Below, piece by piece: positions 9,077-19,923 of a DNA stretch of 64,000 bases. Position 1 is the stretch's first letter. Every line of letters begins with the position of its first letter. Both the position numbers and the translations under genes were made by a program. The notes below the pieces were generated by a model. The model searched no databases. It saw nothing but the letters and a program-made list of their open reading frames with translations, and had not been told where the DNA came from. Source of the DNA: Micromonospora costi. GTDB taxonomy: Bacteria; Actinomycetota; Actinomycetes; Mycobacteriales; Micromonosporaceae. Location: assembly GCF_003626655.1 (NCBI RefSeq), contig NZ_RBAN01000002.1, positions 496,001-560,000 of the forward strand, read 5' to 3'.

Positions 9077-9402
9077 CGGGCCATCGTGCGCCGGGCCATC
9101 GACCGCCAGAGGTCGTTGCTGGGGCGCATCTGGTCCATCAGTTCCCGCTCCCAGGCGTTCTCGACGGTGACCCCCGCCTTGGCGCAGGCCTCCCGCGCGA
9201 CGACGGTGTCGTCCGCGAACTGGTCACCCCACGCCCCGTCCTCACCCACGAGGACGATGCGCGCGCCGCGCTTGCCGACGTACTCGATGACCGCCTTCGC
9301 ACCGCCGTGCCCGGCGGCAAACGACCGGAGCCCCGCCACCAGGCCGGAGGGGGCCTGGTCGGTGTGTTCGGCCGTCAGCGTCGTATCGGAACCATCTGCC
9401 AT
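9073..9402 (-). CDS. Unknown 109-residue protein paired with ATP-grasp enzyme
   Basis: I do not recognise a named family. The 109-residue product starts MADGSDTTLTAEHTDQAPSG and then forms an alternating helix/strand pattern (AVIEYVGKRGARIVLVGEDG). A region DDTVVAREACAKAGVTVENAW follows, and the end is basic. It has one cysteine and no signal or membrane segment, so it looks like a small folded cytosolic protein. It ends by a four-base overlap with the ATP-grasp gene, implying joint expression. Its upstream region is an unusually AT-rich gap of about 370 bases. Partner, substrate adaptor or regulator of the ligase are all possible. Confidence 0.7.
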   Translation of the reverse strand: MADGSDTTLTAEHTDQAPSGLVAGLRSFAAGHGGAKAVIEYVGKRGARIVLVGEDGAWGDQFADDTVVAREACAKAGVTVENAWERELMDQMRPSNDLWRSMARRTMAR

Positions 9403-9773
9403 GACGCGAAGCCTAAGCAGACTTCCACCCGGGTGGGCGAGAACCGTGAAGCTTTTGTGATGCCTGTTACCTGGAGGTTTAAGGAAGAGCACAGGTGACT
9501 TGCCCAGTTTTATCCAGACTTACCGGGCGAAAGGCTGGCCGCAAATGCCACGCCGACTCCGCAGGTTGAGCCGGTCCGACTCATGACGACAGGTAGCCGG
9601 ATGCAACGCTAAAGACGGACAACTCATCCATGATGATGATTTATCGGCGCAGAACCCCGCGCCGGCCGACGCGGGACGCCGGACCATCCGGCCCGAACGT
9701 CGCGCCGTCCGGCCCCAACCGCTCCGGGCCGCTCCCCCTGCCCCCGGCGGCGGGTCCGCCGCCGGAGCGGCCG
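9403..9773. other. 371-base gene-free region upstream of the ATP-grasp operon
   Basis: This gap lies between the start of the 109-residue gene (minus strand) and the end of ctaB. Bases 9420-9650 are clearly lower in GC than the flanks and should hold the promoter and leader of the minus-strand operon. I could not assign a convincing -35/-10 pair or known riboswitch. Bases 9650-9770 return to high GC and hold the ctaB terminator. Confidence 0.6.
9743..9766 (-). terminator. Terminator hairpin of ctaB
   Basis: A self-complementary GC-only stem, CCGGCGGCGG at 9744-9753 against CCGCCGCCGG at 9756-9765, folds about eight bases past the ctaB stop. No T tract follows. Confidence 0.5.
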
Positions 9774-10733
9774 TCAGAGCAGCGCGTCCAGCGCGACCGC
9801 AGCGAAGACGATCGTGAGGTACGTGGTCGACCAGTGGAACAGCCGCATCGGCTTGACCGCCTGGCCGCGCGACACGCGGCGGGTGAGCCGGTGCGCCTCG
9901 ACCACGAGCATGGCGCCCACCACCGCCGTGGGAAGCCCGTAGATCACGCTCATGCCGAGCGGCCAGACCGCGAGGGACGTCAGCACGGTCAGCCAGGTGA
10001 AGATCAGGATCTCGGCGTTGACCCGGCGGGCGGACGCGACCACCGGCAGCATCGGGATGCCGGCGCGGGCGTAGTCGTCCTTGTACTTCATGGCGAGCGG
10101 GTAGAAGTGCGGCATCTGCCAGAAGAAGACGACCGCGAACAGCGCCCAGGCCGCCGGCGCCAGCGAGCCGGTCACCGCGGCCCAGCCGATCAGCACCGGC
10201 GCGGCCCCGCAGGCGCCGCCCCAGAACGTGTTCGCCGGCGTGGTCCGCTTGAGCCAGAGCGTGTAGACCAGGTCGTAGTACGCGATCGCGGCCAGGGTGA
10301 GCCCGGCGGCCAGCAGGTTGGTGAACGCGGCCATCAGGGCCACCGAGATCACCGCCAGCACCAGCCCGAAGACCAGGGCGCTGCGCGGCGACACGGTGTG
10401 CGCGGGCAGCGGCCGGCGCTTCGTCCGCCGCATCACCTGGTCGATGTCGCGGTCGATGTAGCAGTTGAGCACGCTGGCCGCGCCGGCCGCGAGCGAACCG
10501 CCGACCAGCACCACGGCGACCAACCAGAGCGACGGCAGCCCGTCGGCGGCGAGCATCATCGCCGGCACGGTCGTCACCAGCAGCAGCTCGACGATCCGCG
10601 GCTTGGTCAGCGCCACGTACGCCCGGACGACCGCCCGGACGTCCCGCCGCTGCGCGACCGAGCCCTCCGCCGCCGTCCGCGCGGGCTGCTGCCCCGCGGA
10701 GTCGCTCACGGGGCGCTCGGTGATCATGCTCAC
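9774..10733 (-). CDS. ctaB: Protoheme IX farnesyltransferase (heme O synthase)
   Basis: A UbiA-family membrane prenyltransferase (319 aa) that converts heme B to heme O, the substrate of CtaA. The first Asp-rich motif is [15 protein letters not shown], preceded by [14 protein letters not shown]. The second is the [12 protein letters not shown] loop, with [15 protein letters not shown] following. About eight or nine membrane helices are seen. The GTG at 10733 is chosen because GGAAGG lies about ten bases upstream; ATG at 10727 is a close alternative. It is divergent from tkt across 264 bases, an arrangement conserved in streptomycetes and relatives. Confidence 0.94.
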   Translation of the reverse strand: MSMITERPVSDSAGQQPARTAAEGSVAQRRDVRAVVRAYVALTKPRIVELLLVTTVPAMMLAADGLPSLWLVAVVLVGGSLAAGAASVLNCYIDRDIDQVMRRTKRRPLPAHTVSPRSALVFGLVLAVISVALMAAFTNLLAAGLTLAAIAYYDLVYTLWLKRTTPANTFWGGACGAAPVLIGWAAVTGSLAPAAWALFAVVFFWQMPHFYPLAMKYKDDYARAGIPMLPVVASARRVNAEILIFTWLTVLTSLAVWPLGMSVIYGLPTAVVGAMLVVEAHRLTRRVSRGQAVKPMRLFHWSTTYLTIVFAAVALDALL

Positions 10734-10997
10734 GGATTGCCACCTTCCGGCGTCGGCTCGGGAGATCAGGGTCGGCCGGACCCGCATCGGGCCACACACC
10801 GCCCCACACACTACGCGCTGTCGTTTTGGCTGCCCGGCCGACCCGGCAACGGTGCGGGCCGTCACATCTCGCGAGCTACCGCGACAACCTCGCCCGGAGT
10901 ACGAAGGAGCATGCAGTGATCCCCGGGCGGACGTTTAGGACGGCTCGATAGGGTCATCAGTGAGGGTTCCGCCCATCTGCCGAGGAGCACAACCAAC

Positions 10998-13133
10998 GTG
11001 GCTGCCAAACAACCCGAGTCCCCACTCAACTGGTCCGACCTCGACCGCCGGGCCGTCGACACCGTCCGCGTGCTGGCCATGGACGCCGTGGAAAAATCCG
11101 GCAACGGGCACCCGGGCACCGCGATGAGCCTCGCGCCCGCGGCGTACCTGCTCTTCAACCGGGTGATGCGGCACAACCCGGCCGACCCGAACTGGCCCGG
11201 TCGGGACCGGTTCGTGCTCTCCGCCGGCCACTCGAGCCTGACCCTCTACATCCAGCTCTTCCTCTCCGGCTACCCGCTCGAACTCGACGACCTGAAGTCG
11301 CTGCGGCAGTGGGGCTCGCTCACCCCGGGCCACCCGGAGCACGGCCACACCCCGGGCGTCGAGACGACCACCGGCCCGCTCGGCCAGGGCCTGGGCAACG
11401 CGGTCGGCATGGCGATGGCCGCCCGGCGCGAGCGGGGCCTGTTCGACCCGGAGGCCGAGGGCGGCGCCTCCGCCTTCGACCACAACATCTGGTGCATCGC
11501 CTCGGACGGTGACATCGAGGAGGGCATCAGCCACGAGGCCAGCGCGATCGCGGGCCACCAGCAGCTGGGCAACCTCACCGTCATCTACGACGACAACGAG
11601 ATCTCGATCGAGGACGACACCCGCATCGCCAAGAGCGAGGACGTGGCGGCCCGCTACGAGGCGTACGGGTGGCACGTGCAGACGGTCGACTGGCGCCGCG
11701 GCGACGCCGACCAGGGCGACTACCACGAGGACGTCGAGGCGCTCTACCAGGCGCTGCTCGCGGCCCGGGCGGAGACCGGCCGTCCCTCGTTCATCGCGCT
11801 GCGCACCATCATCGGCTGGCCCGCGCCCAACAAGCAGAACACCGGCAAGATCCACGGCTCGGCGCTCGGCGCCGACGAGGTCGCGGCCACCAAGCAGATC
11901 CTCGGTTTCGACCCGGCGCAGAGCTTCGCCGTCGACGACGAGGTCCTCGCGCACGCCCGCCAGGTGCTGGGCCGCGGCGAGGAGGCCCAGCGGGAGTGGA
12001 CCCGGGTCTTCGACGCCTGGGCGCAGGCCAACCCGGAGCGCAAGGCGCTCTACGACCGGCTGGCCGGCCGGATCCTGCCGGAGGGCTGGGCGGACGCGCT
12101 GCCGGAGTTCCCGGCCGACGCGAAGGGCATCGCCACCCGCGCCGCCTCCGGGAAGGTGCTCGAGGCGCTCGCCCCCGTCCTCCCCGAGCTCTGGGGCGGC
12201 TCCGCCGACCTGGCGGAGAGCAACAACACCACCATGAAGGGCGAGCCGTCGTTCATCCCGGCCACCCACGCCACCAAGGACTTCCCCGGCCACGAGTACG
12301 GCCGCACGCTGCACTTCGGCATCCGTGAGCACGCCATGGGCGCGATCCTCAACGGCATCACCCTGCACGGCGGCACCCGCCCGTACGGCGGCACGTTCCT
12401 GGTCTTCAGCGACTACATGCGCCCCTCGGTGCGCCTCGCCGCGCTCATGAAGCTGCCGGTGGTCTACGTCTGGACGCACGACTCGATCGGCCTGGGCGAG
12501 GACGGCCCCACCCACCAGCCGGTGGAGCACCTGACCGCGCTGCGGGCCATCCCCGGCCTGGACGTGGTGCGGCCCGCCGACGCCAACGAGACCGTGTGGG
12601 CCTGGCGGATGGCCCTGGAGCACACCGACCGGCCCACCGCGTTGGCGCTGAGCCGTCAGGCGCTGCCGACGCTGGACCGCGCCACCCTCGGCGGTGCCGA
12701 GGGCGTGGCCCGCGGGGGGTACGTGCTGGCCGAGGCGTCCAACGGCAAGCCGCAGGTGATCATCGTCGGCACCGGCTCCGAGGTGCAGCTCTGCCTCACC
12801 GCGCGCGAGCGGCTGGAGGCCGAGGGCACCCCCACCCGGGTCGTCTCGATGCCCTGCCAGGAGTGGTTCGCCGAGCAGGACGAGGCCTACCGGGAGTCGG
12901 TCCTGCCGCGCGGGGTAAAGGCACGGGTGAGCGTGGAGGCGGGGATCGCCATGTCCTGGCGCGCCATCGTCGGCGACTGCGGCGAGAGCGTGAGCCTGGA
13001 GCACTACGGGGCGAGCGCGCCACATTCGGTGCTCTTCGAGCAGTTCGGGTTCACCCCCGACCGGATCGTGGCCGCGGCGCACGCGGCGTTGACCCGGGTG
13101 GGCGACATCACCGGTTACACGACCGGTAACTGA
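10998..13133 (+). CDS. tkt: Transketolase
   Basis: A thiamine-diphosphate enzyme (711 aa) that moves two-carbon units between pentose phosphates and glycolytic sugars. Motifs: [13 protein letters not shown] near residue 35, the TPP site [11 protein letters not shown] near residue 174 with a partner NEISIEDDT, and [15 protein letters not shown] in the pyrimidine domain with its conserved histidine. [11 protein letters not shown] carries the catalytic glutamate region. The GTG start at 10998 has GAGGAG upstream. A TAGGGT hexamer about 40 bases before that is a possible -10 box. It is the first gene of the pentose phosphate operon. Confidence 0.97.
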   Translation: MAAKQPESPLNWSDLDRRAVDTVRVLAMDAVEKSGNGHPGTAMSLAPAAYLLFNRVMRHNPADPNWPGRDRFVLSAGHSSLTLYIQLFLSGYPLELDDLKSLRQWGSLTPGHPEHGHTPGVETTTGPLGQGLGNAVGMAMAARRERGLFDPEAEGGASAFDHNIWCIASDGDIEEGISHEASAIAGHQQLGNLTVIYDDNEISIEDDTRIAKSEDVAARYEAYGWHVQTVDWRRGDADQGDYHEDVEALYQALLAARAETGRPSFIALRTIIGWPAPNKQNTGKIHGSALGADEVAATKQILGFDPAQSFAVDDEVLAHARQVLGRGEEAQREWTRVFDAWAQANPERKALYDRLAGRILPEGWADALPEFPADAKGIATRAASGKVLEALAPVLPELWGGSADLAESNNTTMKGEPSFIPATHATKDFPGHEYGRTLHFGIREHAMGAILNGITLHGGTRPYGGTFLVFSDYMRPSVRLAALMKLPVVYVWTHDSIGLGEDGPTHQPVEHLTALRAIPGLDVVRPADANETVWAWRMALEHTDRPTALALSRQALPTLDRATLGGAEGVARGGYVLAEASNGKPQVIIVGTGSEVQLCLTARERLEAEGTPTRVVSMPCQEWFAEQDEAYRESVLPRGVKARVSVEAGIAMSWRAIVGDCGESVSLEHYGASAPHSVLFEQFGFTPDRIVAAAHAALTRVGDITGYTTGN

Positions 13134-13149
13134 GGGGAGCGTGGACGGC

Positions 13150-14328
13150 ATGACGGACAGGCTGGGCGAGCTCAGCGCCGCTGGGGTGGCGATCTGGCTC
13201 GACGATCTTTCCCGTACGCGGCTGAGCTCGGGAGGGCTCGACCAGCTCCGCCGCGAGAAGCACCTGGTCGGGGTGACCTCGAACCCGACCATCTTCGCGA
13301 AGGCGCTGAGCGACGCGGACGAGTACAACTGGCAGCTGCGGGACCTCGCCATCCGTGGCGTGGACGTCGAGGAGGCGGTCCGCATGCTCACCACGTACGA
13401 CGTGCGCTGGGCGTGCGACGTGATGCGCCCGGCGTACGACGCGAGCGGCGGTGTGGACGGCCGCGTCTCCATCGAGGTGGACCCGCGACTGGCCCACGAG
13501 ACGGACAAGACCGTCGCCGAGGCCGGCGCGCTGTGGTGGCTGATCGACCGGCCCAACCTCTTCATCAAGATCCCGGCCACCGAGGCCGGCCTGCCGGCCA
13601 TCACCGCGACCCTGGCACAGGGCATCAGCGTCAACGTGACGCTGATCTTCGGCCTGGACCGCTACTCGCAGGTGATGGACGCGTTCCTCGCCGGGCTGGA
13701 GCAGGCGAAGGCGAACGGGCACGACCTGTCCAAGATCGGGTCGGTGGCCTCCTTCTTCGTCTCCCGCGTCGACACGGAGGTCGACAAGCGCCTGGAGAAG
13801 CTCGGCTCCGACGAGGCCAAGGCGCTGCGCGGCAAGGCCGCCGTCGCCAACGCGCAGCTCGCGTACGAGCGGTACGGCAAGGTGTTCTCCTCCGACCGGT
13901 GGCAGGCACTCGCCGACGCCGGCGCCCACCCGCAGCGGCCGCTGTGGGCCTCGACCTCGACGAAGAACCCGGACTACCGGGACGTCATCTACGTCGAGCA
14001 GCTGATCGCGCCCGGCACGGTCAACACCATGCCGGAGTCCGTGATCCACGCCTACGCCGACCACGGCGAGACGCGTCCGGACACCATCACCGGCTCGTAC
14101 GACGCGGCCCGCAAGGTCTTCACCGACCTGGAGGCCGTACGCGTGGACATGACCGACGTCATCGCCGTGCTGGAGCGCGAGGGCGTCGAGAAGTTCGAGG
14201 CGAGCTGGCTGGAGCTGCTCGACGGCGTCCGCAAGTCGCTGGAGTCGGCGGCGCAGGGCGCGGGCACCCCGGGCCGCGCCGCGCAGGGCAACGCGAAGGC
14301 GGCCGCGAAGGCGGGAGGCAACGCGTGA
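13150..14328 (+). CDS. tal: Transaldolase
   Basis: A class I aldolase-type barrel (392 aa) that transfers dihydroxyacetone units in the non-oxidative pentose phosphate pathway. [11 protein letters not shown] near residue 40 and the Schiff-base lysine in [16 protein letters not shown] near residue 140 identify it. The C terminus has an Ala/Gly/Lys-rich tail of about 25 residues. ATG at 13150 is preferred over GTG at 13141: GAGGGGAG then sits about ten bases upstream rather than touching the start, and [19 protein letters not shown] aligns with relatives. It overlaps pgi by four bases (GTGA). Confidence 0.95.
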   Translation: MTDRLGELSAAGVAIWLDDLSRTRLSSGGLDQLRREKHLVGVTSNPTIFAKALSDADEYNWQLRDLAIRGVDVEEAVRMLTTYDVRWACDVMRPAYDASGGVDGRVSIEVDPRLAHETDKTVAEAGALWWLIDRPNLFIKIPATEAGLPAITATLAQGISVNVTLIFGLDRYSQVMDAFLAGLEQAKANGHDLSKIGSVASFFVSRVDTEVDKRLEKLGSDEAKALRGKAAVANAQLAYERYGKVFSSDRWQALADAGAHPQRPLWASTSTKNPDYRDVIYVEQLIAPGTVNTMPESVIHAYADHGETRPDTITGSYDAARKVFTDLEAVRVDMTDVIAVLEREGVEKFEASWLELLDGVRKSLESAAQGAGTPGRAAQGNAKAAAKAGGNA

Positions 14329-15974
14329 GCGACCTGTTGGCGACGCCCGCCGAGTCGGCCGCGGGCCTGACCGTCTACGGGGCGGACGCGGTCGACAAGT
14401 CCGCGCCCGCCTCGACGCGGGAGGCGCTGGTCCGCAACGGCACCCCGCGCCGGCTGGCCGAGAAGGACCCGAGCCTGTGGGGTCCCGAGGCCGAGGCCGA
14501 GGCGAAGATCCGCCTCGGCTGGGTGGACACCCACCGGCGCAGCCGCGACCTGCTCGCCCAGCTCGCCGAGCTGAAGGCGGAGCTGGGCGACCTCGACCAC
14601 GTCGTGCTCGCCGGCATGGGCGGCTCGTCGCTGGCCCCGGAGGTCATCACCCGGACACTCGGCCGGCCGCTCACCGTGCTCGACACGACCGACCCGGGCC
14701 AGGTGCGCGCCGCGCTGGGCGACCGACTGGAGCGCACCGTGGTCGTGGTGGCCAGCAAGTCGGGCTCGACGGTGGAGACCGACAGCCACCGCCGGGCGTA
14801 CTGGCAGGCGTTCCTGGACGCCGGGATGACGGAGGCGGAGGCCGGCCGGCACTTCGTCATCGTCACCGACCCGGGTTCGCCCCTGGAGCAGACCGCCGCC
14901 GAGATGGGCGCGTTCACGGTGCTCGCCGACCCGAACGTGGGCGGCCGCTACTCGGCGCTCACCGCGTTCGGGCTGGTCCCGTCGGCGCTCGCGGGTGTCG
15001 ACGTGAGCGAACTGATCGACCAGGCCGACGAACTCGCGGCCGCGCTCGCCGGCGACAGCGACAACCCGGCCCTGGCGCTGGGCGCCGCCCTCGGCGCCGC
15101 GGCCACCGACGGCCGGGACAAGGTCGCGCTGGTCTCCGACGGCACCGGCATCGACGGGCTCGGCGACTGGGCCGAGCAGCTGATCGCCGAGTCCACCGGC
15201 AAGGCCGGCGTGGGCATCCTCCCGGTGGTCGTGGAATCGCCGCAGAGCCCGGGCGCCACGGGCCCGGACGTGCTGACCGTGAGTTACGGCGGCTCCCTGG
15301 CCGCCGGCGACGCTCCCGGTGGCGGCGGCAACCCGGACGTGGCGGTGAACGGCCCGCTCGGCGCGCAGTTCCTGGCCTGGGAGTACGCCACCGCGGTGGC
15401 CGGGGTGGTGCTCGGCATCGACCCGTTCAACCAGCCGAACGTCACCGAGTCCAAGGACAACACCAACAAGATCCTGGCCTCGGGCCTGCCGGCGGAGACG
15501 CCGTCGTTCACCGAGGGCGCGATCGAGGTCTACGCACCGGCGGGCGCGCCGGGCGACCTGGCCGGTGTGCTGCGCTGGCTGCTCGACGGGCTCGGCGACG
15601 ACGGCTACCTCGCGGTGATGGCATACCTCGACCGGTTCGCCGACGCCGACGTGGCCCGGTTGCGGCCGGTGCTCGCCGAGGCGGCCGGCCGTCCGGTGAC
15701 CTTCGGCTGGGGCCCCCGGTTCCTGCACTCCACCGGCCAGTACCACAAGGGCGGCCCGCAGGTCGGCAGCTATCTGCAACTGACCGGCGCGGTCACCGAT
15801 GATCTGCCGGTGCCCGGCAAGCCGTACACCTTCGGGGAGCTTCAGGCGGCGCAGGCCGCCGGCGACCGGCAGGCGCTCGCCGGGCGGAACCGTCCGGTGC
15901 TGCGGCTGCACCTGACCGACCGGTCCGCGGGCGTGGCCCAGCTGCTCGATGCGGCCGGTGAGCTGCGGGCGTGA
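14325..15974 (+). CDS. pgi: Glucose-6-phosphate isomerase
   Basis: A SIS-domain sugar isomerase (549 aa) that interconverts glucose 6-phosphate and fructose 6-phosphate. The first SIS fold carries [15 protein letters not shown] and the phosphate loop [12 protein letters not shown]. The GNKDN-like region is [13 protein letters not shown], and a histidine motif is found in [12 protein letters not shown]. This is the divergent form found inside actinobacterial zwf operons, not the E. coli-like form. GTG at 14325 overlaps the tal stop. It overlaps zwf by four bases, so flux from glycolysis into the pathway is co-expressed with it. Confidence 0.93.
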   Translation: MSDLLATPAESAAGLTVYGADAVDKSAPASTREALVRNGTPRRLAEKDPSLWGPEAEAEAKIRLGWVDTHRRSRDLLAQLAELKAELGDLDHVVLAGMGGSSLAPEVITRTLGRPLTVLDTTDPGQVRAALGDRLERTVVVVASKSGSTVETDSHRRAYWQAFLDAGMTEAEAGRHFVIVTDPGSPLEQTAAEMGAFTVLADPNVGGRYSALTAFGLVPSALAGVDVSELIDQADELAAALAGDSDNPALALGAALGAAATDGRDKVALVSDGTGIDGLGDWAEQLIAESTGKAGVGILPVVVESPQSPGATGPDVLTVSYGGSLAAGDAPGGGGNPDVAVNGPLGAQFLAWEYATAVAGVVLGIDPFNQPNVTESKDNTNKILASGLPAETPSFTEGAIEVYAPAGAPGDLAGVLRWLLDGLGDDGYLAVMAYLDRFADADVARLRPVLAEAAGRPVTFGWGPRFLHSTGQYHKGGPQVGSYLQLTGAVTDDLPVPGKPYTFGELQAAQAAGDRQALAGRNRPVLRLHLTDRSAGVAQLLDAAGELRA

Positions 15975-17527
15975 GGATGGAAGACGTGGAACAAGCGGAG
16001 CGAAGAGGCGGTGCGAACCCGCTGCGCGACCCGCAGGACCGCCGGCTGCCCCGGATTCCGGAGCCGTGCGCGCTGGTGATCTTCGGGGTCACCGGCGACC
16101 TGGCCCGGAAGAAGCTGCTGCCGGCGGTCTACGACCTGGCCAACCGGGGGCTGCTGCCCCCGAGCTTTATGGTGCTCGGCTTCGCGCGCCGCGACTGGGG
16201 TGACGGCGACTTCGAGACCCTCGCCTGCGAGGCGGCCCGCAAGCACGCCCGCACCCCGTGGCGGGACGAGGTGTGGGCCCGCCTGGCCGGCAACATCAAG
16301 TTCGTCGGCGGGTCGTTCGACGACGACGCCGCGTTCGACCAGCTGGCGGCCACGCTCGACGAGCTGCGCGACTCGCACGGCATCCCGGGCAACGCCGCCT
16401 TCTACTTCTCCATCCCCCCGGCCGCGTTTCCCGTGGTGCTCAAGCAGCTCGCCCGCACCGGAATGGCCGACAACGCCAAGTCCGGCGGCTGGCGGCGGGT
16501 GGTGGTCGAGAAGCCGTTCGGGCACGACCTGCCGTCGGCCAAGGCGCTCAACGACCTGGTCGACGACGTCTTCACCCGCAAGGACGTCTTCCGCATCGAC
16601 CACTACCTGGGCAAGGAGACGGTCCAGAACATCCTCGCGCTCCGGTTCGCCAACAACCTGTTCGAGCCGCTGTGGAACTCCAAGTACGTCGACTCGGTGC
16701 AGATCACGATGGCCGAGGACGTCGGCATCGGCACCCGCGCCGGCTTCTACGACTCGGCCGGCGCGGCCCGGGACGTGTTCCAGAACCACCTCCTCCAGCT
16801 GCTCGCCCTGGTGGCCATGGAGGAACCCACGAGCTTCGACCCGGACGAGATCCGCACCGAGAAGCTGAAGGTGCTCAAGGCGATCACCCTGCCGAAGGAC
16901 GTCACCGAGGGCACCGTGCGGGGCCAGTACCTTCCCGGCTGGGTCGGCGGCGAGCGGGCCGTCGGCTACCTGGACGAGGAGGGCGTGCCGGCGGACTCCA
17001 CCACGGAGACGTACGTGGCGGTGCGGCTGGGCATCCAGAACCGGCGGTGGGCCGAGGTGCCGTTCTACATCCGGGCCGGCAAGCGGCTGCCCCGGCGGGT
17101 CACCGAGGTCGCCATCATGTTCAAGAAGGCGCCGCACCTGCCGTTCAACACCACGGACGTCGAGTCGCTGGGCAACAACCAGCTCGTCATCCGGGTCCAG
17201 CCCGACGAGGGCGTGGTGCTCAAGTTCGGTTCCAAGGTGCCCGGCACCGCCATGGAGGTCCGCGACATCGCCATGGACTTCCAGTACGGCGAGGCGTTCA
17301 CCGAGTCCAGCCCCGAGGCGTACGAGCGGCTGGTGCTGGACGTGCTGATCGGCGACCGGACGCTCTTCCCGGACGCGGCCGAGGTCGAGCAGAGCTGGCA
17401 GGTCGTCGACCCCCTGGAGCAGGCCTGGGCCGGCACCCGGCCGGAGGCGTACCGGGCCGGCGAATGGGGCCCCCGGGCCGCCGACGAGATGCTGGCCCGC
17501 GAGGGCCGGGCTTGGAGAAGAGCATGA
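15971..17527 (+). CDS. zwf: Glucose-6-phosphate dehydrogenase
   Basis: The NADP-linked entry enzyme of the oxidative pentose phosphate pathway (518 aa from GTG at 15971). The nucleotide-binding motif is [15 protein letters not shown] near residue 38. The substrate-binding and catalytic block is [13 protein letters not shown] near residue 210, and EKPFGHD lies just before it. GTG at 15971 gives a GTGA overlap with pgi. ATG at 15977 is equally possible and removes two residues. It runs into opcA with an ATGA overlap, so the dehydrogenase and its assembly partner are translationally linked. Confidence 0.96.
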   Translation: MRMEDVEQAERRGGANPLRDPQDRRLPRIPEPCALVIFGVTGDLARKKLLPAVYDLANRGLLPPSFMVLGFARRDWGDGDFETLACEAARKHARTPWRDEVWARLAGNIKFVGGSFDDDAAFDQLAATLDELRDSHGIPGNAAFYFSIPPAAFPVVLKQLARTGMADNAKSGGWRRVVVEKPFGHDLPSAKALNDLVDDVFTRKDVFRIDHYLGKETVQNILALRFANNLFEPLWNSKYVDSVQITMAEDVGIGTRAGFYDSAGAARDVFQNHLLQLLALVAMEEPTSFDPDEIRTEKLKVLKAITLPKDVTEGTVRGQYLPGWVGGERAVGYLDEEGVPADSTTETYVAVRLGIQNRRWAEVPFYIRAGKRLPRRVTEVAIMFKKAPHLPFNTTDVESLGNNQLVIRVQPDEGVVLKFGSKVPGTAMEVRDIAMDFQYGEAFTESSPEAYERLVLDVLIGDRTLFPDAAEVEQSWQVVDPLEQAWAGTRPEAYRAGEWGPRAADEMLAREGRAWRRA

Positions 17528-18540
17528 TCGGCCTGTGGGACACCACCGGCAACGAGGTGGTCAAGGCGCTCGCCGCCGAGCGGCGCAGCGCGGGCGGCGT
17601 GGCCAGCGGGATGGCGCTCACCCTGATCGTGGTGGTGGACGAGAAGCGGGTACGCGAGGCGGAGGCGGCGGCGACCATCGCCGCCGCCGCCCACCCGTGC
17701 CGACTGCTCGTCGTGGTCCGCACCGACATCGAACGCGACCGCAACCGCCTGGACGCGGAGATCGTGGTGGGTGGCCGGCTGGGCCCCTGCGAGGCCGTGG
17801 TCATGCGGATGTACGGCCGGCTGGCGCTGCACGCCGAGTCCGTGGTGATGCCCCTGCTCGTCCCGGACGTGCCGGTCGTTACCTGGTGGCACGGCGAGCC
17901 GCCCGCGGAGATCGCCACCGACTTCCTCGGTGTCGTCGCCGACCGCCGGATCACCGACACGGCGCAGGCCGCGGACCCGATCGCGGCGCTGCGTCAGCGG
18001 GCGCACGACTACGCCCCCGGGGACACCGACCTGGCCTGGACCCGGATCACCCCGTGGCGCACCTTGGTCGCCGGGGCGTTCGACACCACCGAGGCCAAGG
18101 TCACCGAGGCCAGCGTGGTGGCGCCGGCGCACGACCCGACGGCCGCGCTCATGTGCGGTTGGCTGGCCAGCCGGCTCGGTATCAGCCCCCGCTGGAAGCA
18201 CTCCGACCAGTTCCCGCGGATGCGGGAGGTGCAGCTGCACTGCGCCAACGGCGACGAGCTCACGCTGACCCGGGAGGACAGCGTGGCCACGTTCCGGCGT
18301 ACCGGCCAGGAGGATCGCCAGCTGCCGCTGGTCCGCCGGCCGCTCGGCGACGAGCTGGCCGAGGAGCTGCGCCGGCTCGACGCCGACCAGGTGTACGCGG
18401 AGGCGCTGGGCACCATCGCGGGCGTGACCGGCCTGGAGCAGCGCCCCGCCACCCGGGTGCACGTCTGGAAGGACCCGGCGACCGCGGACCGCGCCGAGGC
18501 GGGCGTCACCGCCCACGCCGGCACCAGCGACCGGCGCTGA
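17524..18540 (+). CDS. opcA: OpcA, G6PD assembly/activation protein
   Basis: OpcA (338 aa) is needed for assembly or redox activation of glucose-6-phosphate dehydrogenase in cyanobacteria and actinobacteria. It has no enzyme motif. Recognisable family blocks are [27 protein letters not shown] near residue 165, and [13 protein letters not shown]. The ATG at 17524 overlaps the zwf stop by four bases, matching its role as zwf partner. Sixty-seven bases separate it from pgl. Confidence 0.93.
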   Translation: MIGLWDTTGNEVVKALAAERRSAGGVASGMALTLIVVVDEKRVREAEAAATIAAAAHPCRLLVVVRTDIERDRNRLDAEIVVGGRLGPCEAVVMRMYGRLALHAESVVMPLLVPDVPVVTWWHGEPPAEIATDFLGVVADRRITDTAQAADPIAALRQRAHDYAPGDTDLAWTRITPWRTLVAGAFDTTEAKVTEASVVAPAHDPTAALMCGWLASRLGISPRWKHSDQFPRMREVQLHCANGDELTLTREDSVATFRRTGQEDRQLPLVRRPLGDELAEELRRLDADQVYAEALGTIAGVTGLEQRPATRVHVWKDPATADRAEAGVTAHAGTSDRR

Positions 18541-18607
18541 CGCCCCGCCCAGGGGAACGACAACCGCGGCCCGCCGAGCGGGCCGCGACGAACGAAAAAG
18601 GCACAGG

Positions 18608-19378
18608 ATGAGTGAGGCGAGTGTCGCCGTCCACGCCGACGCCGACCTGCTGGCGCAGGCGGTGGCGGCACGCTTGGTGGTCAAGCTGCTCGACGCGCAG
18701 GCCGAACGGGGCCAGGCGTCGGTGGTGCTGACCGGAGGCCGCATCGCCGCGGCCGTCTACCGGGCCGTGGCGGCACTGCCCGCGCGGGACGCGGTCGACT
18801 GGTCCCGCGTCGACGTCTGGTGGGGCGACGAGCGGTTCCTGCCGGAGGGCGACCCGGACCGCAACGAGACCCAGGCCCGGGCGGCGCTGCTGGACGTGGT
18901 GCCGCTGGACCCGACCCGGGTGCACCCGATGCCGGCCGCCGGCGGCCCGGGCGGCGCCGACCCGGAGGAGGCCGCGTCCCGGTACGCCGCCGAACTGGCC
19001 GCCGCGGCCCGGCCCGGCACCGCGGCGCTGCCCCACTTCGACGTGCTCATGCTGGGCGTCGGGGAGGACGGGCACGTCGCGTCCGTCTTCCCCGAGCACC
19101 CGGTGCACTACGAGAGCCGGCCGGTGAGCGCGGTGCGGGGCAGCCCGAAGCCGCCGCCGCTGCGCACCACGCTCACGCTGCCGGCGATCAACACCGCCGA
19201 GGAGGTCTGGCTGGTGGCCAGCGGCGCCGACAAGGCGCGGGCGGTGGGCATGGCGCTGGCCGGCGCCGGCCCCGTGCAGCTGCCCGCCGCCGGGGTGCGC
19301 GGCGTGAGCCGTACCCTCTGGTTGCTCGACCGGCCGGCGGCGGCCGACGTGCCGGCCCGGCTGCGCAGCCTGCGCTGA
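18608..19378 (+). CDS. pgl: 6-Phosphogluconolactonase
   Basis: A 256-residue SIS-like lactonase of the DevB type that hydrolyses the product of G6PD. DVWWGDERFLPEGDPDRN near residue 75 and the catalytic block LGVGEDGHVASVFPEH near residue 150 are diagnostic. AAARLVVKLLDAQ follows an N-terminal region typical of the family. It closes the tkt-tal-pgi-zwf-opcA-pgl operon. 6-Phosphogluconate dehydrogenase (gnd) is not in the window. A GC-rich partial hairpin (about 19379-19415) follows the stop. Confidence 0.93.
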   Translation: MSEASVAVHADADLLAQAVAARLVVKLLDAQAERGQASVVLTGGRIAAAVYRAVAALPARDAVDWSRVDVWWGDERFLPEGDPDRNETQARAALLDVVPLDPTRVHPMPAAGGPGGADPEEAASRYAAELAAAARPGTAALPHFDVLMLGVGEDGHVASVFPEHPVHYESRPVSAVRGSPKPPPLRTTLTLPAINTAEEVWLVASGADKARAVGMALAGAGPVQLPAAGVRGVSRTLWLLDRPAAADVPARLRSLR

Positions 19379-19450
19379 CGCCCCCGCCGGCCGCGCAGCG
19401 GCGGGCCCGGGGGCGCGAGGCCGCACCGGCGGGCCGAGCCGCCCGACCGG

Positions 19451-19792
19451 TCAGCGGCCGCGACGGCGGCGCAGCTCGGCCAGGGCCTCGGCGAGGATCG
19501 CCGCGCCCTCCTCGTCGGTGCGCCGCTCCTTCACGTACGCCAGATGGCTCTTGTAGGGCTCCGAGCGGGCCCGGCCCGGCGGGTTCTGCGCGTCCCGGCC
19601 CGCCGGGTGGCCGCAGCGCGGGCAGTCCCAGAGGGCGGGCGCCGCGGCCTCCGCGGCGATGAGGATCTCCACGCGGTGGCCGTTGCGGCACCAGTAGGTG
19701 ACGGCCTGCCGGGGCGCCGGTTCGTAGCGTTCGGGCGGTCGTTCGGGCGCGGACCCGACCCGGGACCCGCGGATCACGTTGCCATGTGGCAC
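19451..19792 (-). CDS. rbpA: RNA polymerase-binding protein RbpA
   Basis: RbpA (113 aa) binds the primary sigma factor and core RNA polymerase and stabilises open promoter complexes in actinobacteria. The start MPHGNVIRGSRVG is the conserved N-terminal tail. The core domain contains WCRNGH and WDCPRCGHPAGRDAQNPP, with cysteine and histidine residues that bind zinc in some homologues. The end RSEPYKSHLAYVKERR is the sigma-interaction domain. It is transcribed separately: a strong terminator stands between secG and this gene. Confidence 0.96.
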   Translation of the reverse strand: MPHGNVIRGSRVGSAPERPPERYEPAPRQAVTYWCRNGHRVEILIAAEAAAPALWDCPRCGHPAGRDAQNPPGRARSEPYKSHLAYVKERRTDEEGAAILAEALAELRRRRGR

Positions 19793-19856
19793 GGCTGCTC
19801 GCTCCTGTCGTCGGAGGGGACCGCCGCGGGATGGGGCGGCGGGCGACGCGGTGCGG

Positions 19857-19900
19857 AAAAAGACCTGCGCGCGGCCCGTCGGGTGACGGACCGCGCGCAG
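19857..19900 (-). terminator. Factor-independent terminator of the gap-pgk-tpiA-secG operon
   Basis: A 16-base-pair stem with one G-T pair (arms 19865-19880 and 19885-19900) has a four-base loop. On the minus strand it is followed by TCTTTTT. It lies about 24 bases past the secG stop. It is the most canonical terminator in the window. Confidence 0.88.
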
Positions 19901-19923
19901 ATTGTACGACTCGAACCGGCCGC

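Noticed and set aside
8147..9402. Graspetide-type peptide pathway (small precursor plus ATP-grasp ligase)
   Set aside because: The 109-residue protein looks folded and lacks a repeated Thr/Asp/Glu core. The ATP-grasp protein is not of the peptide maturase type.
9525..9615. Resemblance to a GEMM-I (c-di-GMP) riboswitch on the plus strand (GAAAGG, GCAAATGCC, GGTAGCC)
   Set aside because: The conserved GGCAAACC and GGGACGCAAAGCC blocks are not matched well, and no plus-strand gene lies downstream. The gene it could control is on the minus strand.
10935..13634. A long minus-strand frame of about 900 codons opposite tkt and the start of tal
   Set aside because: It is the mirror of strongly G/C-third-position coding sequence. 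Its translation is Arg/Val/Leu-rich low-complexity text, while the plus strand encodes a complete transketolase.
19900..19920. GGTTCGAGTCG on the minus strand as a tRNA T-loop
   Set aside because: No acceptor stem, anticodon arm or D-arm fits around it. It lies in the spacer between secG and its terminator.
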